64,000 nucleotides of DNA from Chloroflexota bacterium. Lineage in GTDB: Bacteria > Chloroflexota > Anaerolineae > Anaerolineales > Villigracilaceae. The DNA lies in the NCBI GenBank assembly GCA_016235425.1, contig JACRLC010000045.1, forward strand, positions 1 to 64,000, written 5' to 3'. The translations under genes were made by a program, and so were the position numbers. Shown here piece by piece: positions 49,279 to 57,972 of the stretch (the stretch's first letter is position 1; the number at the start of each line of letters is the position of its first letter). Below the pieces are notes generated by a model. That model ran no database searches. It was given only the letters and a program-made list of their open reading frames with translations, and was not told the origin of the DNA.

Positions 49279-50259
49279 TCATGCGGATGATAAGGCCGTC
49301 CTTTTCAAAATTCTTTGAACGAAGAAAGTTAATCCCTGGGACGGCAATTTCTTTTGGCTGAAGTCCCAGCCTTTCCAGGCAGTCCAGATCGATTCAGGGG
49401 TAAAGCGCCCGATATCGTCGGACTTCGATGTCACGGTGTCCAGCATTTCTTTGAATCGTTTATCCTTCCTGGCCCATTTGAACTGACTTAACACCTCGAG
49501 TACGTGGAGGATGTCATACCAAAACAGGGGAGCTTTGAGCTTGCGGAAGTCTGTGCCCATGAAGAACATGTACGGATGTTCCTCCCTGCTTTTTGCCCAA
49601 AGCGAAAGTAACGTCTCCACGCCGGTTTTCGCGGACCGGCTTTCCCGCAATTCAGGGATTTGTGCCAATGCTTTCAGCATGACCAGCGTGGCATATGGGC
49701 ACGGGTCATCCTTGCGGCCCGGGCCTCGGAATTTGCCCAGTTCCGGCGAGACCACGCACGGCCAGCCATTGTCGCGGACAACTCCATCGAGGTATTCGAC
49801 GGCGGCCTGCACGCGCGGGTCGTCGCATAATCCTATTTTGATCAGCGCGTACACAATGACAGGCGCGTCGCACAATGCCCAGGCCCACTCGTCCCTCCCG
49901 CTTCCGCCGAAATGGGCTGGGACGTTCGTCGGCAGTTGGAACGGCCCCTGTTTGGATTGATGCGCCATGACGCGGTGCGCGATCTGTTTTCCCTGCGGGT
50001 CGTTCACGCTCAAGCCGAGATCGGCGATGAAGGCAAGTTTATGAAAAGGCTGGCTGGCGGATCTATGACTGTTCAAAACCGCACCAGGCCAGTTCGTCAA
50101 TTCGGCGATCAGCGAATGAATCTTTGGATCGGCCAGCATCGCTTTTCGCGCGGCGGCAACCTTTGGATCTCTCTCAGTCTGCTCAAGCAGATCAACGCGC
50201 GTGCGATACTCAATCCACGGTTCGCTTTGCAGGAGCCATTCGGTGGTTTTATCGTCCAT
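49279..50259 (-). CDS. Alpha/alpha-toroid (squalene-cyclase/prenyltransferase fold) protein
   Basis: 326 aa, cytoplasmic. The helical-repeat pattern and blocks such as DEWAWALCDAPVIVYALIKIG, VQAAVEYLDGVV..NGWPCV and CPYATLVMLKALAQIPE point to the alpha/alpha-toroid fold of terpene cyclases and prenyltransferases, but no DxDD or catalytic aspartate motif is visible. It may therefore be a binding protein or an enzyme of other type. The adjacent membrane-protein gene lies directly downstream of nothing else in this group: it is just upstream of this one (gap 8 bases). Confidence 0.65.
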   Translation of the reverse strand: MDDKTTEWLLQSEPWIEYRTRVDLLEQTERDPKVAAARKAMLADPKIHSLIAELTNWPGAVLNSHRSASQPFHKLAFIADLGLSVNDPQGKQIAHRVMAHQSKQGPFQLPTNVPAHFGGSGRDEWAWALCDAPVIVYALIKIGLCDDPRVQAAVEYLDGVVRDNGWPCVVSPELGKFRGPGRKDDPCPYATLVMLKALAQIPELRESRSAKTGVETLLSLWAKSREEHPYMFFMGTDFRKLKAPLFWYDILHVLEVLSQFKWARKDKRFKEMLDTVTSKSDDIGRFTPESIWTAWKGWDFSQKKLPSQGLTFFVQRILKRTALSSA

Positions 50260-50263
50260 GAGA

Positions 50264-50668
50264 TTATCCTGGTCGAAGAGTCAGGCCGTAGAGGATGCCA
50301 AGCGCGAGCATTTCCCCAAGATCTGCAACGAGATTGTAGAGGATTGTATTTGCTGGAACTGTGAACATCACCCACGTCGAAGCCGCCGACATGACGACGC
50401 GAAAGAACCAGATCGTCACGCCAAAGGACAGTCCCTTCACAATTCCGGTTTGGCCGGGCAGGCTTTGATAAAGGAGCACGAACACGGCGGCCATGATAAA
50501 GCCATAAGCGAGGTCAATGCCGATGCCCGCTATTGGGTTGATGGATTTTTTCAGAATGGGAGCATAGGCCTGATTCAGTCTCTGTGCGAGTGGATTGACG
50601 TTGATCGTCCCGTCCATTATGCCAAACAAGATCCCACTCCCAATGCTGACGATGATGTATCGCCACAT
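50264..50668 (-). CDS. Small four-helix membrane protein, unknown function
   Basis: About 134 aa from ATG 50668 (MWRYIIVSIGSGILFG), preceded by GGAGAA. Four membrane helices; the motif GIMDGTINVNPLAQRLNQAYAPI lies in the first loop. I do not recognise the family. The toroid-fold gene follows after a few bases, so the two are probably co-transcribed. Confidence 0.7.
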   Translation of the reverse strand: MWRYIIVSIGSGILFGIMDGTINVNPLAQRLNQAYAPILKKSINPIAGIGIDLAYGFIMAAVFVLLYQSLPGQTGIVKGLSFGVTIWFFRVVMSAASTWVMFTVPANTILYNLVADLGEMLALGILYGLTLRPG

Positions 50669-50716
50669 ACGTTCTCCTTCCACTACGTTTTCAGTATAGC
50701 ACGGGCTGTACTCCTG

Positions 50717-50750
50717 GCAAACAATTTGCCGCCGGATCATCCGGCGGCAA
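50717..50750 (-). terminator. Probable terminator after the MFS gene
   Basis: TTGCCGCCGGA and TCCGGCGGCAA pair perfectly around a 3-base loop, with ATTGTTTG after it on the minus strand. Confidence 0.65.
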
Positions 50751-50806
50751 GTGACTACTCCTTATATTTCACAACATTGAAGGATAGGATGCAGTGATTG
50801 GCAATC

Positions 50807-52063
50807 TTAATCCAGATTTCTCACCGCAGGATGGAACAATGCCAGGACAGTCAATGCAATGGTGGCAAATCCGCCGACCAAAAATACGATGGGCGCGCCG
50901 ACTAAATCCGTTGCCCATCCGGCGATACTAAATCCAATCGGTAGCAGAACAAATGAACCCAGAGCGTCAATCGAATAGACGCGCCCCAGCAGGTCTCCCG
51001 GAACCATTTCCTGCAAGGTGTGCGTCCATATCAAAGCAAAGACGGAAGTGAAAAGCCCGCCAAGGAACATACCAAAAACCAACACAGGGATGGGAAATTG
51101 AAAGCCGAATAATAAAAGCACCGCGCCCGTGCCCATCGTTGCGAGATAGCCCAGAATGCCGCGCCGGTGCAGGCGCGTGTATTGCCCAAGCCAGATGGCG
51201 CCCACCACAAAACCAAGCGACGACGCAGAACCGAGCAGGCCGAGCAACTCCACGTCTGCGCCGAGATTGTCCTTGATCAGAAACGGCATGGCTACCGCCC
51301 GCGGACTCGCCTCGGTGATGTTGATCAGTCCGAAGAGCAGGATGGATATCCAAATCCACGGGATCGAGACGACAGTTTTCAGTCCCACGCGCAGATCCGC
51401 GAATCCCTGCCTCACCGCTTCCTTCATGGACTTTTGGCCTGTTGCCGTTTCATTCGCACTTTCCTGCCTTTGAGTTTTCTCCACGTTCGCGCGCAGGATG
51501 GGCAGAATGAAAAGGGTGGAGATGAAGAAGGAAAGCGCGTCCAACCCAAACGTGACGGATGTGCCACCCAAAGCGACCAACCCGGCGCCGAGAGCCGGCC
51601 CGATGATCCCGGTTACTCGCTGGCTCAGGCTGTTGAGGGAATTGGCGCTTTGCAGAACTTCGGGCGGTGTGATCTGCGGGATCACAGCCTGATAGGCCGG
51701 GAAGAAAAACGCTTCCACCAAACCGAAGATGATGCTTGCAATGTAGATGTGCCAGATTTGTAAAAGGTCAAGCCATGCGAAGACAGCGATGAACGTGACG
51801 ACGAGTCCGCACAGCAGATCGGCGACGAACATGATGCGGATGCGCGGCAGGCGGTCCACCACCACGCCGCCGACCAGCAAAAACAACAGCATGGGAATCT
51901 GGGAAAACACAAAGACGGCTCCCATCGCAACCGCGGAGCCGGTCTTTTCCAGCACCCACCAGGCGAGTGCGATTCGATAAAGGTTGTCGCCGAGGCGCGA
52001 GATGGTCTGTCCGCTCCACAATAATGCAAAGGGACGATGTTTGAGGGGTTGGATGATGTTCAT
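50807..52063 (-). CDS. MFS exporter, MefA/macrolide-efflux-like
   Basis: 418 aa, twelve membrane helices. Begins with the MefA-type LKHRPFALLWSGQTISRLGDNLYRIALAWWVLEKTG; VVVDRLPRIRIMFVADLLCG is the loop 2-3 motif; a polar central loop (about 205-225) separates the halves. The group exports macrolides and unrelated drugs; the substrate here is unknown. It starts with ATG 52063 next to GCGACAT-type repeats. Confidence 0.85.
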   Translation of the reverse strand: MNIIQPLKHRPFALLWSGQTISRLGDNLYRIALAWWVLEKTGSAVAMGAVFVFSQIPMLLFLLVGGVVVDRLPRIRIMFVADLLCGLVVTFIAVFAWLDLLQIWHIYIASIIFGLVEAFFFPAYQAVIPQITPPEVLQSANSLNSLSQRVTGIIGPALGAGLVALGGTSVTFGLDALSFFISTLFILPILRANVEKTQRQESANETATGQKSMKEAVRQGFADLRVGLKTVVSIPWIWISILLFGLINITEASPRAVAMPFLIKDNLGADVELLGLLGSASSLGFVVGAIWLGQYTRLHRRGILGYLATMGTGAVLLLFGFQFPIPVLVFGMFLGGLFTSVFALIWTHTLQEMVPGDLLGRVYSIDALGSFVLLPIGFSIAGWATDLVGAPIVFLVGGFATIALTVLALFHPAVRNLD

Positions 52064-52088
52064 AAATGGATGTCACCAATATTGTTGT

Positions 52089-52131
52089 GCGACATTTATG
52101 TCGCCTGTCTTGAATGCGACATGAATGTCGC
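52089..52131. repeat. GCGACATNNATGTCGC hairpin pair, left copy
   Basis: Two 16-base palindromes (52089-52104 and 52116-52131). A matching pair lies on the other side of the flavoprotein gene at 54342-54395. Confidence 0.85.
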
Positions 52132-52173
52132 GTTACTAGCAGTTTGTCGGAGAACCCCAGCGATGGGCATTTT

Positions 52174-52268
52174 TTACCGCGAAGCCCGCTAAGAACGCCA
52201 AGAAAACCTTTAAAACTTTGCGTTCTTCCCTGGCACCGCCCGCCAGGGCAGGTGTGCGCTCTTTGCGG
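52174..52268. repeat. TTTACCGCGAAGCCCGCT...CTTTGCGGTTC element
   Basis: Inverse words AAGAACGCCAAGAAAACCTTTAA / AAAACTTTGCGTTCTT and CCGCGAAG / CTTTGCGG. Shares blocks with 48805-48935, including the GGCACCGCCCGCCAGGGCAG hairpin in opposite orientation. Confidence 0.75.
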
Positions 52269-52269
52269 T

Positions 52270-54312
52270 TCAAACTTCCATTCTTTCCACACGAAACGGA
52301 GTTTCATCGCGGTTGACATTTTCCTCGAACTCCCGCGCCGCCAAGTGACCGCTGAACACAGCCTGCGCGATGATGTTCGGCGCTTCCGCATCGCCGATGA
52401 CGCGCAGTGAATCGAGTTTGCCTTCTGCAAGCGCGGGCTTGAGTTCGTGATAGAGACCGTCGTTCGGGATTCGATCTGTCACCATCACCACTGCATCGCA
52501 GGGGCGGGTCGATTCGGCGGAGGAGATGTTATTCATAACGGTGGCAGTTGCCAGCGAGAGTGAGGCGAGTTCGTGATTGGTTAGTAAAGTCACGTTGAGT
52601 TGGAGAAGCCGCTTTTGGATCTTTTCCTGTTCGAGTGTGAATTGAGTCCAATATGAGATCATCGGCGCGGGGGTCATCAAGATGATTTCGCATCCATTTT
52701 GCGCGAGGAGTTCGGCGAGGACACTGCCCATGTAGTAGTGGTCGTCGTCGTAAAGAAGAACCCGGCCCGTTGGCAAATGTCCGTTCATCAAATCATCGGG
52801 TGTGAAGATGTTGTTTCCGGTGATTGGCACGCAGCGCGCGCGGCCAATGCCATCCCGCCGCCACGCGGAGCCGGTTGCGATGATGACATTGCGTGAACCC
52901 GAATCGAGAATATCCTGTGCGGACATTTCGCTCGATGGATAAAACGTGACGTTCGGCATTTTGCCGATCTGCGTGAGACGCCAGTCAATCACGCGGCGCC
53001 ATTCGATGAGACCGGGCAATGCCGATTCCAGCGCAACCCGGCCTCCCGCTTCGCGGCGCGCATCGGTGAGAATGACCGGGCAGCCGCGCTGGCCGAGCGC
53101 ACGCGCGGCTTCCAATCCCGCAGGCCCCGCGCCGATGATCATGATTTCCTTGTCGCTTTTCTTCGGCGCGATGATTTCAGGATGCCAGCCGCGCCGCCAT
53201 TCCTCGCCCATCGTAGGATTCTGCGTGCAGCGGATCGGCGCGAAGCGCGTATCGCCGGTGACGCAGATGTTACAGCCGATGCACTCGCGGATATCCTCGA
53301 CGCGGTTTTCCTTTATTTTGTTCGGCAAAAATGGATCGGCAATCGAGGGCCGCGCCGCGCCGATCATGTCCATCACGCCGCGCTGGATGGCGGAGACCAT
53401 CGCTTCGGGCGACGTGTACCGCCCCACACCGACGACGGGTTTCGTGGTCAACTTCTTGACGAAGGAAATATACTTTTCCTGAAAGCCCTGCTTCTCGAAA
53501 CGTGATGTGGACGAATCGTTTTTCCACGCGCTGATGTTGACGTCCCACAAGTCAGGGAGTTCCGCCAGCAAGGATACAATTTCCTGCGCTTCGCCATCGG
53601 ACCTCATGCCTGCGTCGCCGATCAATTCATCCACCGCGAACCTGACGGCGACCGCGCAGGTATCACCCACGGCTTCCTTTGTCTCTTCGATCAACTCGCG
53701 AAAAAAACGGACACGGTTTTCGAGCGAACCGCCGTATTCATCGCTCCTGTCGTTGCAGCGCGAGAGCAGATGAAAGGCGAGGGTCATGTTGTGCGCGGCA
53801 TAGACGTAGATGATGTCGAAGCCGGCGCGTTTGGCGCGGATCGCCGCGTTGCGATGCCACCTGCGAATATCCTTCAAATCATCCTTCGTGGCGGCGCGTG
53901 TTTGGCCGGGTTCGTATCCGCTCCCGCCGGTGATGCCCATCGAGCGCGGACCGAACGGCACGGCACGCGAATACAAGTTCGACGCGTCGTGGCTGTTGTA
54001 GGTAAGTTCAATCCCTGCGAGTGAGCCGTGCTTATGAACAGACTCAGCCATCAGCGCGAGCGCGGGAATGTCGGCCTCGTCCCAGAGGCGGCCTTCAAAG
54101 AACGGGGATAGATCGGTGGTGTGATGGATCTCCACCTCTTCGGTGCAGACGACGCCCCAGCCTCCCTCTGCTTTGACGCCGCGCATGGCGGCGTGTCCCT
54201 GCGGCATACGATGGCCGAATCCGTTGCAATGCGGGACCTGGTAAAAACGATTCGGCGCAGTGACCGGGCCAAGCCGGATCGGCTGGCAGAGGATGCTATA
54301 AGGATTGTTCAT
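52270..54312 (-). CDS. NADH:flavin oxidoreductase of the TMADH / 2,4-dienoyl-CoA reductase class
   Basis: About 680 aa. N-terminal FMN-binding TIM barrel (LCQPIRLGPVTAPNRFYQVPHCNG, then YVYAAHNM and CNDRSDEYGGSLENR), the [4Fe-4S] cluster motif CIGCNICVTGD..IRCTQNP, then FAD/NAD dinucleotide domains (IMIIGAGPAGLEAARALGQRG, about residue 400). The early barrel sequence resembles trimethylamine/dimethylamine and histamine dehydrogenases more than FadH. The substrate is not settled. ATG 54312 (MNNPYSIL) is preferred; residues before it come from a repeat. The gene is bordered on both sides by GCGACATGAATGTCGC palindromes. Confidence 0.88.
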   Translation of the reverse strand: MNNPYSILCQPIRLGPVTAPNRFYQVPHCNGFGHRMPQGHAAMRGVKAEGGWGVVCTEEVEIHHTTDLSPFFEGRLWDEADIPALALMAESVHKHGSLAGIELTYNSHDASNLYSRAVPFGPRSMGITGGSGYEPGQTRAATKDDLKDIRRWHRNAAIRAKRAGFDIIYVYAAHNMTLAFHLLSRCNDRSDEYGGSLENRVRFFRELIEETKEAVGDTCAVAVRFAVDELIGDAGMRSDGEAQEIVSLLAELPDLWDVNISAWKNDSSTSRFEKQGFQEKYISFVKKLTTKPVVGVGRYTSPEAMVSAIQRGVMDMIGAARPSIADPFLPNKIKENRVEDIRECIGCNICVTGDTRFAPIRCTQNPTMGEEWRRGWHPEIIAPKKSDKEIMIIGAGPAGLEAARALGQRGCPVILTDARREAGGRVALESALPGLIEWRRVIDWRLTQIGKMPNVTFYPSSEMSAQDILDSGSRNVIIATGSAWRRDGIGRARCVPITGNNIFTPDDLMNGHLPTGRVLLYDDDHYYMGSVLAELLAQNGCEIILMTPAPMISYWTQFTLEQEKIQKRLLQLNVTLLTNHELASLSLATATVMNNISSAESTRPCDAVVMVTDRIPNDGLYHELKPALAEGKLDSLRVIGDAEAPNIIAQAVFSGHLAAREFEENVNRDETPFRVERMEV

Positions 54313-54341
54313 AATGAGACTTCCATTTGCTGCATTGTAGT

Positions 54342-54395
54342 GCGACATTCATGTCGCACCTCAGGCGCAGGACAACACGGCGACATGAATGTCGC
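54342..54395. repeat. GCGACATNNATGTCGC hairpin pair, right copy
   Basis: Palindromes at 54342-54357 and 54380-54395, the counterpart of 52089-52131. Confidence 0.85.
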
Positions 54396-54403
54396 GGTAC
54401 GGG

Positions 54404-55006
54404 TTACTCGCAGGCTGTCAGTTCGGGAAAGATATTCTTGCTATATTCCTCTAGTTGCGCCGCACTTGACTTGGGGAAGACCAGCATCATGACCAGGACG
54501 CGCGTGTCGGTGGCCTGCTTCACCCAATAGTTGGCTGTGTATTCCTCGCCTTCGTTGACCAGGTCGAATTTGTACAACGCCAGTTCCTTCTTTTCACAAA
54601 ACTGCGCCATGCTGTGGCTTTCGTAGCCCTCGAAGATAATATTGAAGCCTTCGTCGTTGAAGTAGCTGTCCATCTCCGACTGGCCGTAGCCGCAGGTGTA
54701 GATGAGATATTCGGTGTAGGCGATGGCGGCTTCCACTTCATTGCTTCGCGAGACCGTGACCTTGTACGGTTCAACGGTGTAGCTCTTGACCCAATCCGCG
54801 GACGTGAAGTTGTCCTTGCCCAGTGAGAGGATGTACTGAACGTCCTCGTCGGTCGGTTCGATCAATCCGCAGTCATCGCGCGGACCTTTGTCCTGCGCGG
54901 CTTGCGAAGCGGGAGCGCACGCGGCGAGAAGAAATGTCAATAAAATGGCGGGCAGGCTGAAGGTCCAGAAAAGGAAGCGGGGGTTTTTTCGAAAAGAGGA
55001 TTTCAT
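54404..55006 (-). CDS. Lipoprotein of unknown function
   Basis: 200 aa. Basic N-terminus, hydrophobic core and lipobox LLAAC at about residues 26-30, so it is membrane-anchored on the outside. The mature part has four Cys (CGLIEP, YTCGYG, FCEKK, TACE), probably two disulfides. I do not recognise a family. It stands alone between the flavoprotein gene and a methyltransferase gene. Confidence 0.75.
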   Translation of the reverse strand: MKSSFRKNPRFLFWTFSLPAILLTFLLAACAPASQAAQDKGPRDDCGLIEPTDEDVQYILSLGKDNFTSADWVKSYTVEPYKVTVSRSNEVEAAIAYTEYLIYTCGYGQSEMDSYFNDEGFNIIFEGYESHSMAQFCEKKELALYKFDLVNEGEEYTANYWVKQATDTRVLVMMLVFPKSSAAQLEEYSKNIFPELTACE

Positions 55007-55049
55007 AAAAGGGTCTCCTTGTTGATCTGCGGGCAGTATAGCATAGCCT

Positions 55050-55084
55050 CAAAAAAGAAATCGCCCGACGTTTGGCCGGGCGAT
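55050..55084 (-). terminator. Intrinsic terminator after the methyltransferase gene
   Basis: On the minus strand ATCGCCCG and CGGGCGAT pair, followed by TTCTTTTTT. Confidence 0.9.
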
Positions 55085-55105
55085 GGTTGGAGTTGGCGGG
55101 AATTT

Positions 55106-55885
55106 TCAAGTGGGTTTGCAGCCGAGATACATTTTTACCTGAATGTCTGAACGAAAGACAATGCTTTCATGGCGCGCTTCGGCTTCGGCGAGGGCGGCAT
55201 TTATTTTTTGGATGCCCGCCTGATATTGCCCGCCGGTCAATAAAGCCAGTTGGGAGGTGGCGTTGTGTTTTAGATATGGGTCGTTCAAAACGCCCCGGCC
55301 CACGTGGACGCTGGAGATGTGTTCGACATTTTGGGATGAGACGTCTTGAAAGCACTCGGTTCGCATCCAGTACAAAAGCGTCTCCGCGGAGGAATAACGG
55401 CGCAGGTCCGTTTCAAGCACGCTTTCGAAATAATCGTAGACGTACCATTGCGCCGTGCCGTCGTGCGGGTCGTTGCCGATGATGGCTAGCACACCGCCGG
55501 GCTTTAATACGCGGAAGGCTTCGGCAATGAACGCGCGCTGATCGCCAAAGTGATGGATGGCATCCACGCAGTAGACCAAGTTGAAGGAATCATCCCGATA
55601 CGGCAAATGGATGGCCGCGCCGCGCGCCAGTTTAAGCCGGGCAGGTTGTTCTTTAGCCTGTTGAAGCATCCCCATCGAAAAATCGAGACCATACAGGTTG
55701 GGTGTGATCAGGTGGAGCAGGTTCAGCCAGTAACCCGTGCCGCTTCCCACTTCAAGGATGTCCCCGGCCCTGACCTGCCTGGCAAGGTTGAGCAGGGCCT
55801 GTCCGCGTTCGGAAGGTTCGGCAGATGAATAGCGCTGGTTGTATTCGGGCGCGATGCGGTCATAGTTGAGAAATGGTGTTTTCAT
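55106..55885 (-). CDS. Class I SAM-dependent methyltransferase
   Basis: 259 aa. N-terminal YDRIAPEYNQRY as in UbiE/Methyltransf_11 proteins, SAM-binding motif I DILEVGSGTGYWL (about 42-54), GLDFSMGML (motif II) and LVYCVDAIHHF, LKPGGVLAIIGND. The acceptor is small-molecule-like but unknown. Single gene with its own terminator. No membrane segment. Confidence 0.9.
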   Translation of the reverse strand: MKTPFLNYDRIAPEYNQRYSSAEPSERGQALLNLARQVRAGDILEVGSGTGYWLNLLHLITPNLYGLDFSMGMLQQAKEQPARLKLARGAAIHLPYRDDSFNLVYCVDAIHHFGDQRAFIAEAFRVLKPGGVLAIIGNDPHDGTAQWYVYDYFESVLETDLRRYSSAETLLYWMRTECFQDVSSQNVEHISSVHVGRGVLNDPYLKHNATSQLALLTGGQYQAGIQKINAALAEAEARHESIVFRSDIQVKMYLGCKPT

Positions 55886-55977
55886 AGTGATTTGAATCCC
55901 CTGGTTGAAATTTTCTTACTCGGTTTACCAAACATTATAACGAAGCGCGAAGTTGAGATGGTTTTGTCCCATTTTGT

Positions 55978-56298
55978 TTATCCGTTTATGAGTCTTTCTT
56001 TGATTTCGTAATGCTGGGAGCGCTCGTCAAACCGCGAGAGGATGGCCCTGGCTTTAGGCGGGACAACCGCCGCTTCATAATCTTCCCCTGCGAAGGCTTT
56101 CACCGCTTCGATTGAGTCAAACCACATGATGGTGATGAATTCCACTTCGTTCCCAACATCCCGGCGGAAGAGTTGGATTTCATGAAAGCCCGGGATGTCG
56201 CGATTGTGAATGCCCACGAAGATTTCGCTCTTCAAAAGCGACTCATACGCGTCGGCGTTTTCGGGGGTCGTGTATCCGTGCCAGATTCTACCGATCAT
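55978..56298 (-). CDS. ABM-type (dimeric alpha/beta barrel) protein
   Basis: About 106 aa from ATG 56298 (MIGRIWHGYT). Ferredoxin-like alpha/beta-barrel of the antibiotic-biosynthesis-monooxygenase type: GRIWHGYTTPENADAYE, PGFHEIQLFRRDVGNEVEFITIMWFDSIEAVKAF. Members are small monooxygenases or haem-degrading or binding proteins; no specific substrate is seen. Downstream of the DinB gene in the same direction. Confidence 0.85.
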   Translation of the reverse strand: MIGRIWHGYTTPENADAYESLLKSEIFVGIHNRDIPGFHEIQLFRRDVGNEVEFITIMWFDSIEAVKAFAGEDYEAAVVPPKARAILSRFDERSQHYEIKERLING

Positions 56299-56331
56299 AG
56301 GCTTCTCCTTTTGTCTCAAATTCACAAATAT

Positions 56332-56826
56332 TTACCCAACAGTGAGAGCAATGATATCTTCCACGCCCAAACCAAAAATGTGCGGCGGCTGGACGCCCAT
56401 GAGCGAAAGATAAACCGCCAGTTGACTGCGATGGTGAATCTCGTGTTCTGCCATCGCCATCAGCCAGCGCCACACTTTTACAGATGGCCCATTAAGCGAT
56501 GGTCGCAACTCCCCCAAAGCTTCATCCGACAGTTTTTCAAGCCTGCTCATCGCTTCAACGTGACCTGCTTCGAGAAGCGCGAGAGATTCTTCCAATCCTT
56601 GCTGGCCCTTGTTTTCGTGGCCTTCATATTTCCAATGCCCATCCACAACAACACCGATAAACATTTTCTCCGTTGCAATGATATGACGCAGGATGTCGCC
56701 GCACGTAAATTCTCCTTCCCTGGGAGACCAATCCAATTGGTCCGGCGGGATGACACGCAAATAGTTCAGAGTTCGTCGGCGGACGCTTTTGAAGTATTGG
56801 ATAAAACCGGCAATTGTTTCGATCAT
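56332..56826 (-). CDS. DinB-family protein
   Basis: 164 aa four-helix DinB/YfiT fold. Metal-binding His are expected in GDILRHIIATEK and in the EHEIHHRSQL motif near residue 133; GEFTCGDILRH is characteristic. Members include thiol-S-transferases (bacillithiol or mycothiol type) and proteins of unknown role. Seven bases of open spacer then the ABM gene suggests co-transcription. Confidence 0.88.
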   Translation of the reverse strand: MIETIAGFIQYFKSVRRRTLNYLRVIPPDQLDWSPREGEFTCGDILRHIIATEKMFIGVVVDGHWKYEGHENKGQQGLEESLALLEAGHVEAMSRLEKLSDEALGELRPSLNGPSVKVWRWLMAMAEHEIHHRSQLAVYLSLMGVQPPHIFGLGVEDIIALTVG

Positions 56827-56839
56827 GGTTATCTTTCCT

Positions 56840-57037
56840 TCATTCAGTAATTATTTCTTTTACGCGTCCCACCTGCCCATCCGTCAAGCGGACTTTGATG
56901 CCGTGCGGGTGGGTAGGCGATTTGGTGAGGATGTCCTTCACGATGCCTTTGGTCAGCTTGCCTGTGCGCTGGTCCTGTTTCAGGACGATCAGCACGGTGA
57001 GGCCGGGTTTGATGTTGGTGCGGGTTTGTCCGTTCAT
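56840..57037 (-). CDS. YwbE family protein (DUF2196)
   Basis: 65 aa, basic, beta-rich. Matches YwbE: TNIKPGLTVLIVLKQDQRTGKLTKGIVKDILTKSPTHPHGIKVRL, a KOW/SH3-like sequence. The function is unknown; the charge suits nucleic-acid binding. The upstream HU-like gene ends 4 bases before this start, so both probably share one transcript. Confidence 0.9.
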   Translation of the reverse strand: MNGQTRTNIKPGLTVLIVLKQDQRTGKLTKGIVKDILTKSPTHPHGIKVRLTDGQVGRVKEIITE

Positions 57038-57041
57038 GGAA

Positions 57042-57437
57042 TCAGTTTATCACAGGGTTGTCGGGATGTTCGGCATTCCATAAAGCGATCACTTCCTCAG
57101 CGGATTTTCCGATGTTTTTCCTGTTGCGGATATTACCCCCGAACGAACCATCGTTCAGCGCCCGTTTCAGATTTTTGTCGAGACGATGAGCCGCGTCCAA
57201 CTCGCCCCGATAATTGATATTCGGTAAATAAGTACCCAGCCCTTCGAGTTTGACCCCGCGCCCCTGCCGGTTGAAATAAAGCACTGCATCCTGCAAGCCT
57301 GTCAGCACGCCGATAATATCGCTCTTGCTCAACGTTGAAATGGATTCCAGAAACTCGGCGACCTCGCGCCAATCGGCGGTTTCGCCATATTCGATCTGCA
57401 GGCGGTAATGGTTGATTGCTGAAATTCGAGAAGCCAT
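57042..57437 (-). CDS. HU/IHF-like DNA-binding protein (variant)
   Basis: 131 aa from ATG 57437 (MASRISAINHY); the frame extends to 57497. The core (TLSKSDIIGVLTGLQDAVLYFNRQGRGVKLEGLGTYLPN) matches the HU-like fold of HU-HIG/Bvu-type proteins, with a longer C-terminal part that contains NIGKSAEEVIALWNAEHPDNP. It probably bends or covers DNA. It is transcribed from a consensus promoter at 57609-57638 with a palindrome over the start region, which suggests autoregulation. Confidence 0.7.
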   Translation of the reverse strand: MASRISAINHYRLQIEYGETADWREVAEFLESISTLSKSDIIGVLTGLQDAVLYFNRQGRGVKLEGLGTYLPNINYRGELDAAHRLDKNLKRALNDGSFGGNIRNRKNIGKSAEEVIALWNAEHPDNPVIN

Positions 57438-57592
57438 GCGATTCCTCCTGTCCTGTTTCCTGCTCAAAAAGCGGATTTGTCCCCGCCTGACTGCCAAAGA
57501 TACGCCAGAAGTACAGTCTTCTTTCCAGGCTTTCCCTGACGTGTTTTAGAACTTGTACTGGGAAATTGGGAAACCTGTACTGACACTTTTTC

Positions 57593-57611
57593 AATATCCT
57601 TGCAGGATATT
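57593..57611. promoter_or_regulatory. AATATCC-N5-GGATATT operator candidate
   Basis: Perfect 7-bp palindrome arms overlapping the -10/+1 region of the HU-like gene promoter. An additional half-site AGGATATT lies at 57626-57633 between -35 and -10. Confidence 0.6.
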
Positions 57612-57638
57612 ATAGGTTTGCTGCCAGGATATTGTCAA
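57609..57638 (-). promoter_or_regulatory. Consensus sigma-70 promoter of the HU-like gene
   Basis: On the minus strand TTGACA (57633-57638) and TATAAT (57609-57614) are both perfect and 18 bases apart. Confidence 0.85.
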
Positions 57639-57972
57639 TTGAAAAGGGGAAGTTGGGGAAAAAGAAGTGACTGCCACCTTCAAGGTGGCAGTCACTTTCG
57701 CGGCCCGGTACGGTTGCGTGTCACTCTGAGCCGAAGACGAAGAGTCTTACACGTTGTGGTGGAGATGCTTCGCGGAGTTTATCCTGAGCCGTTGGGTTGA
57801 GCTTGTCGCCCGTCCTAGTGTTCGGGCCAGGGAAACCTTGTCGAAGGGCCCAATATGACACGGTTGTGGCGAGGACGGCGGAGTGAGCAATTGAGGCGAG
57901 AAATCTCTCAGCTGCTTTGTTCATGAAATGTTCGGAGGCTGATTGTTGAGTGAGAGGATAAGTTTGTTTGAT
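57639..57972. other. Repeat-rich spacer
   Basis: No gene. It holds the AGTGACTGCCACCTT hairpin (57667-57699) and CACTCTGAGCCGAAGACGAAG / CCTGAGCCGTTGGGTTGAGC / CCTTGTCGAAGGGCCC words of the CTTCGAC...CTGAGCG repeat family. Confidence 0.7.
57667..57699. repeat. AGTGACTGCCACCTT / AAGGTGGCAGTCACT hairpin
   Basis: Perfect 15-bp arms around a 2-base loop. Largest member of the GTGAC/GTCAC hairpin family in the window. Confidence 0.85.
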
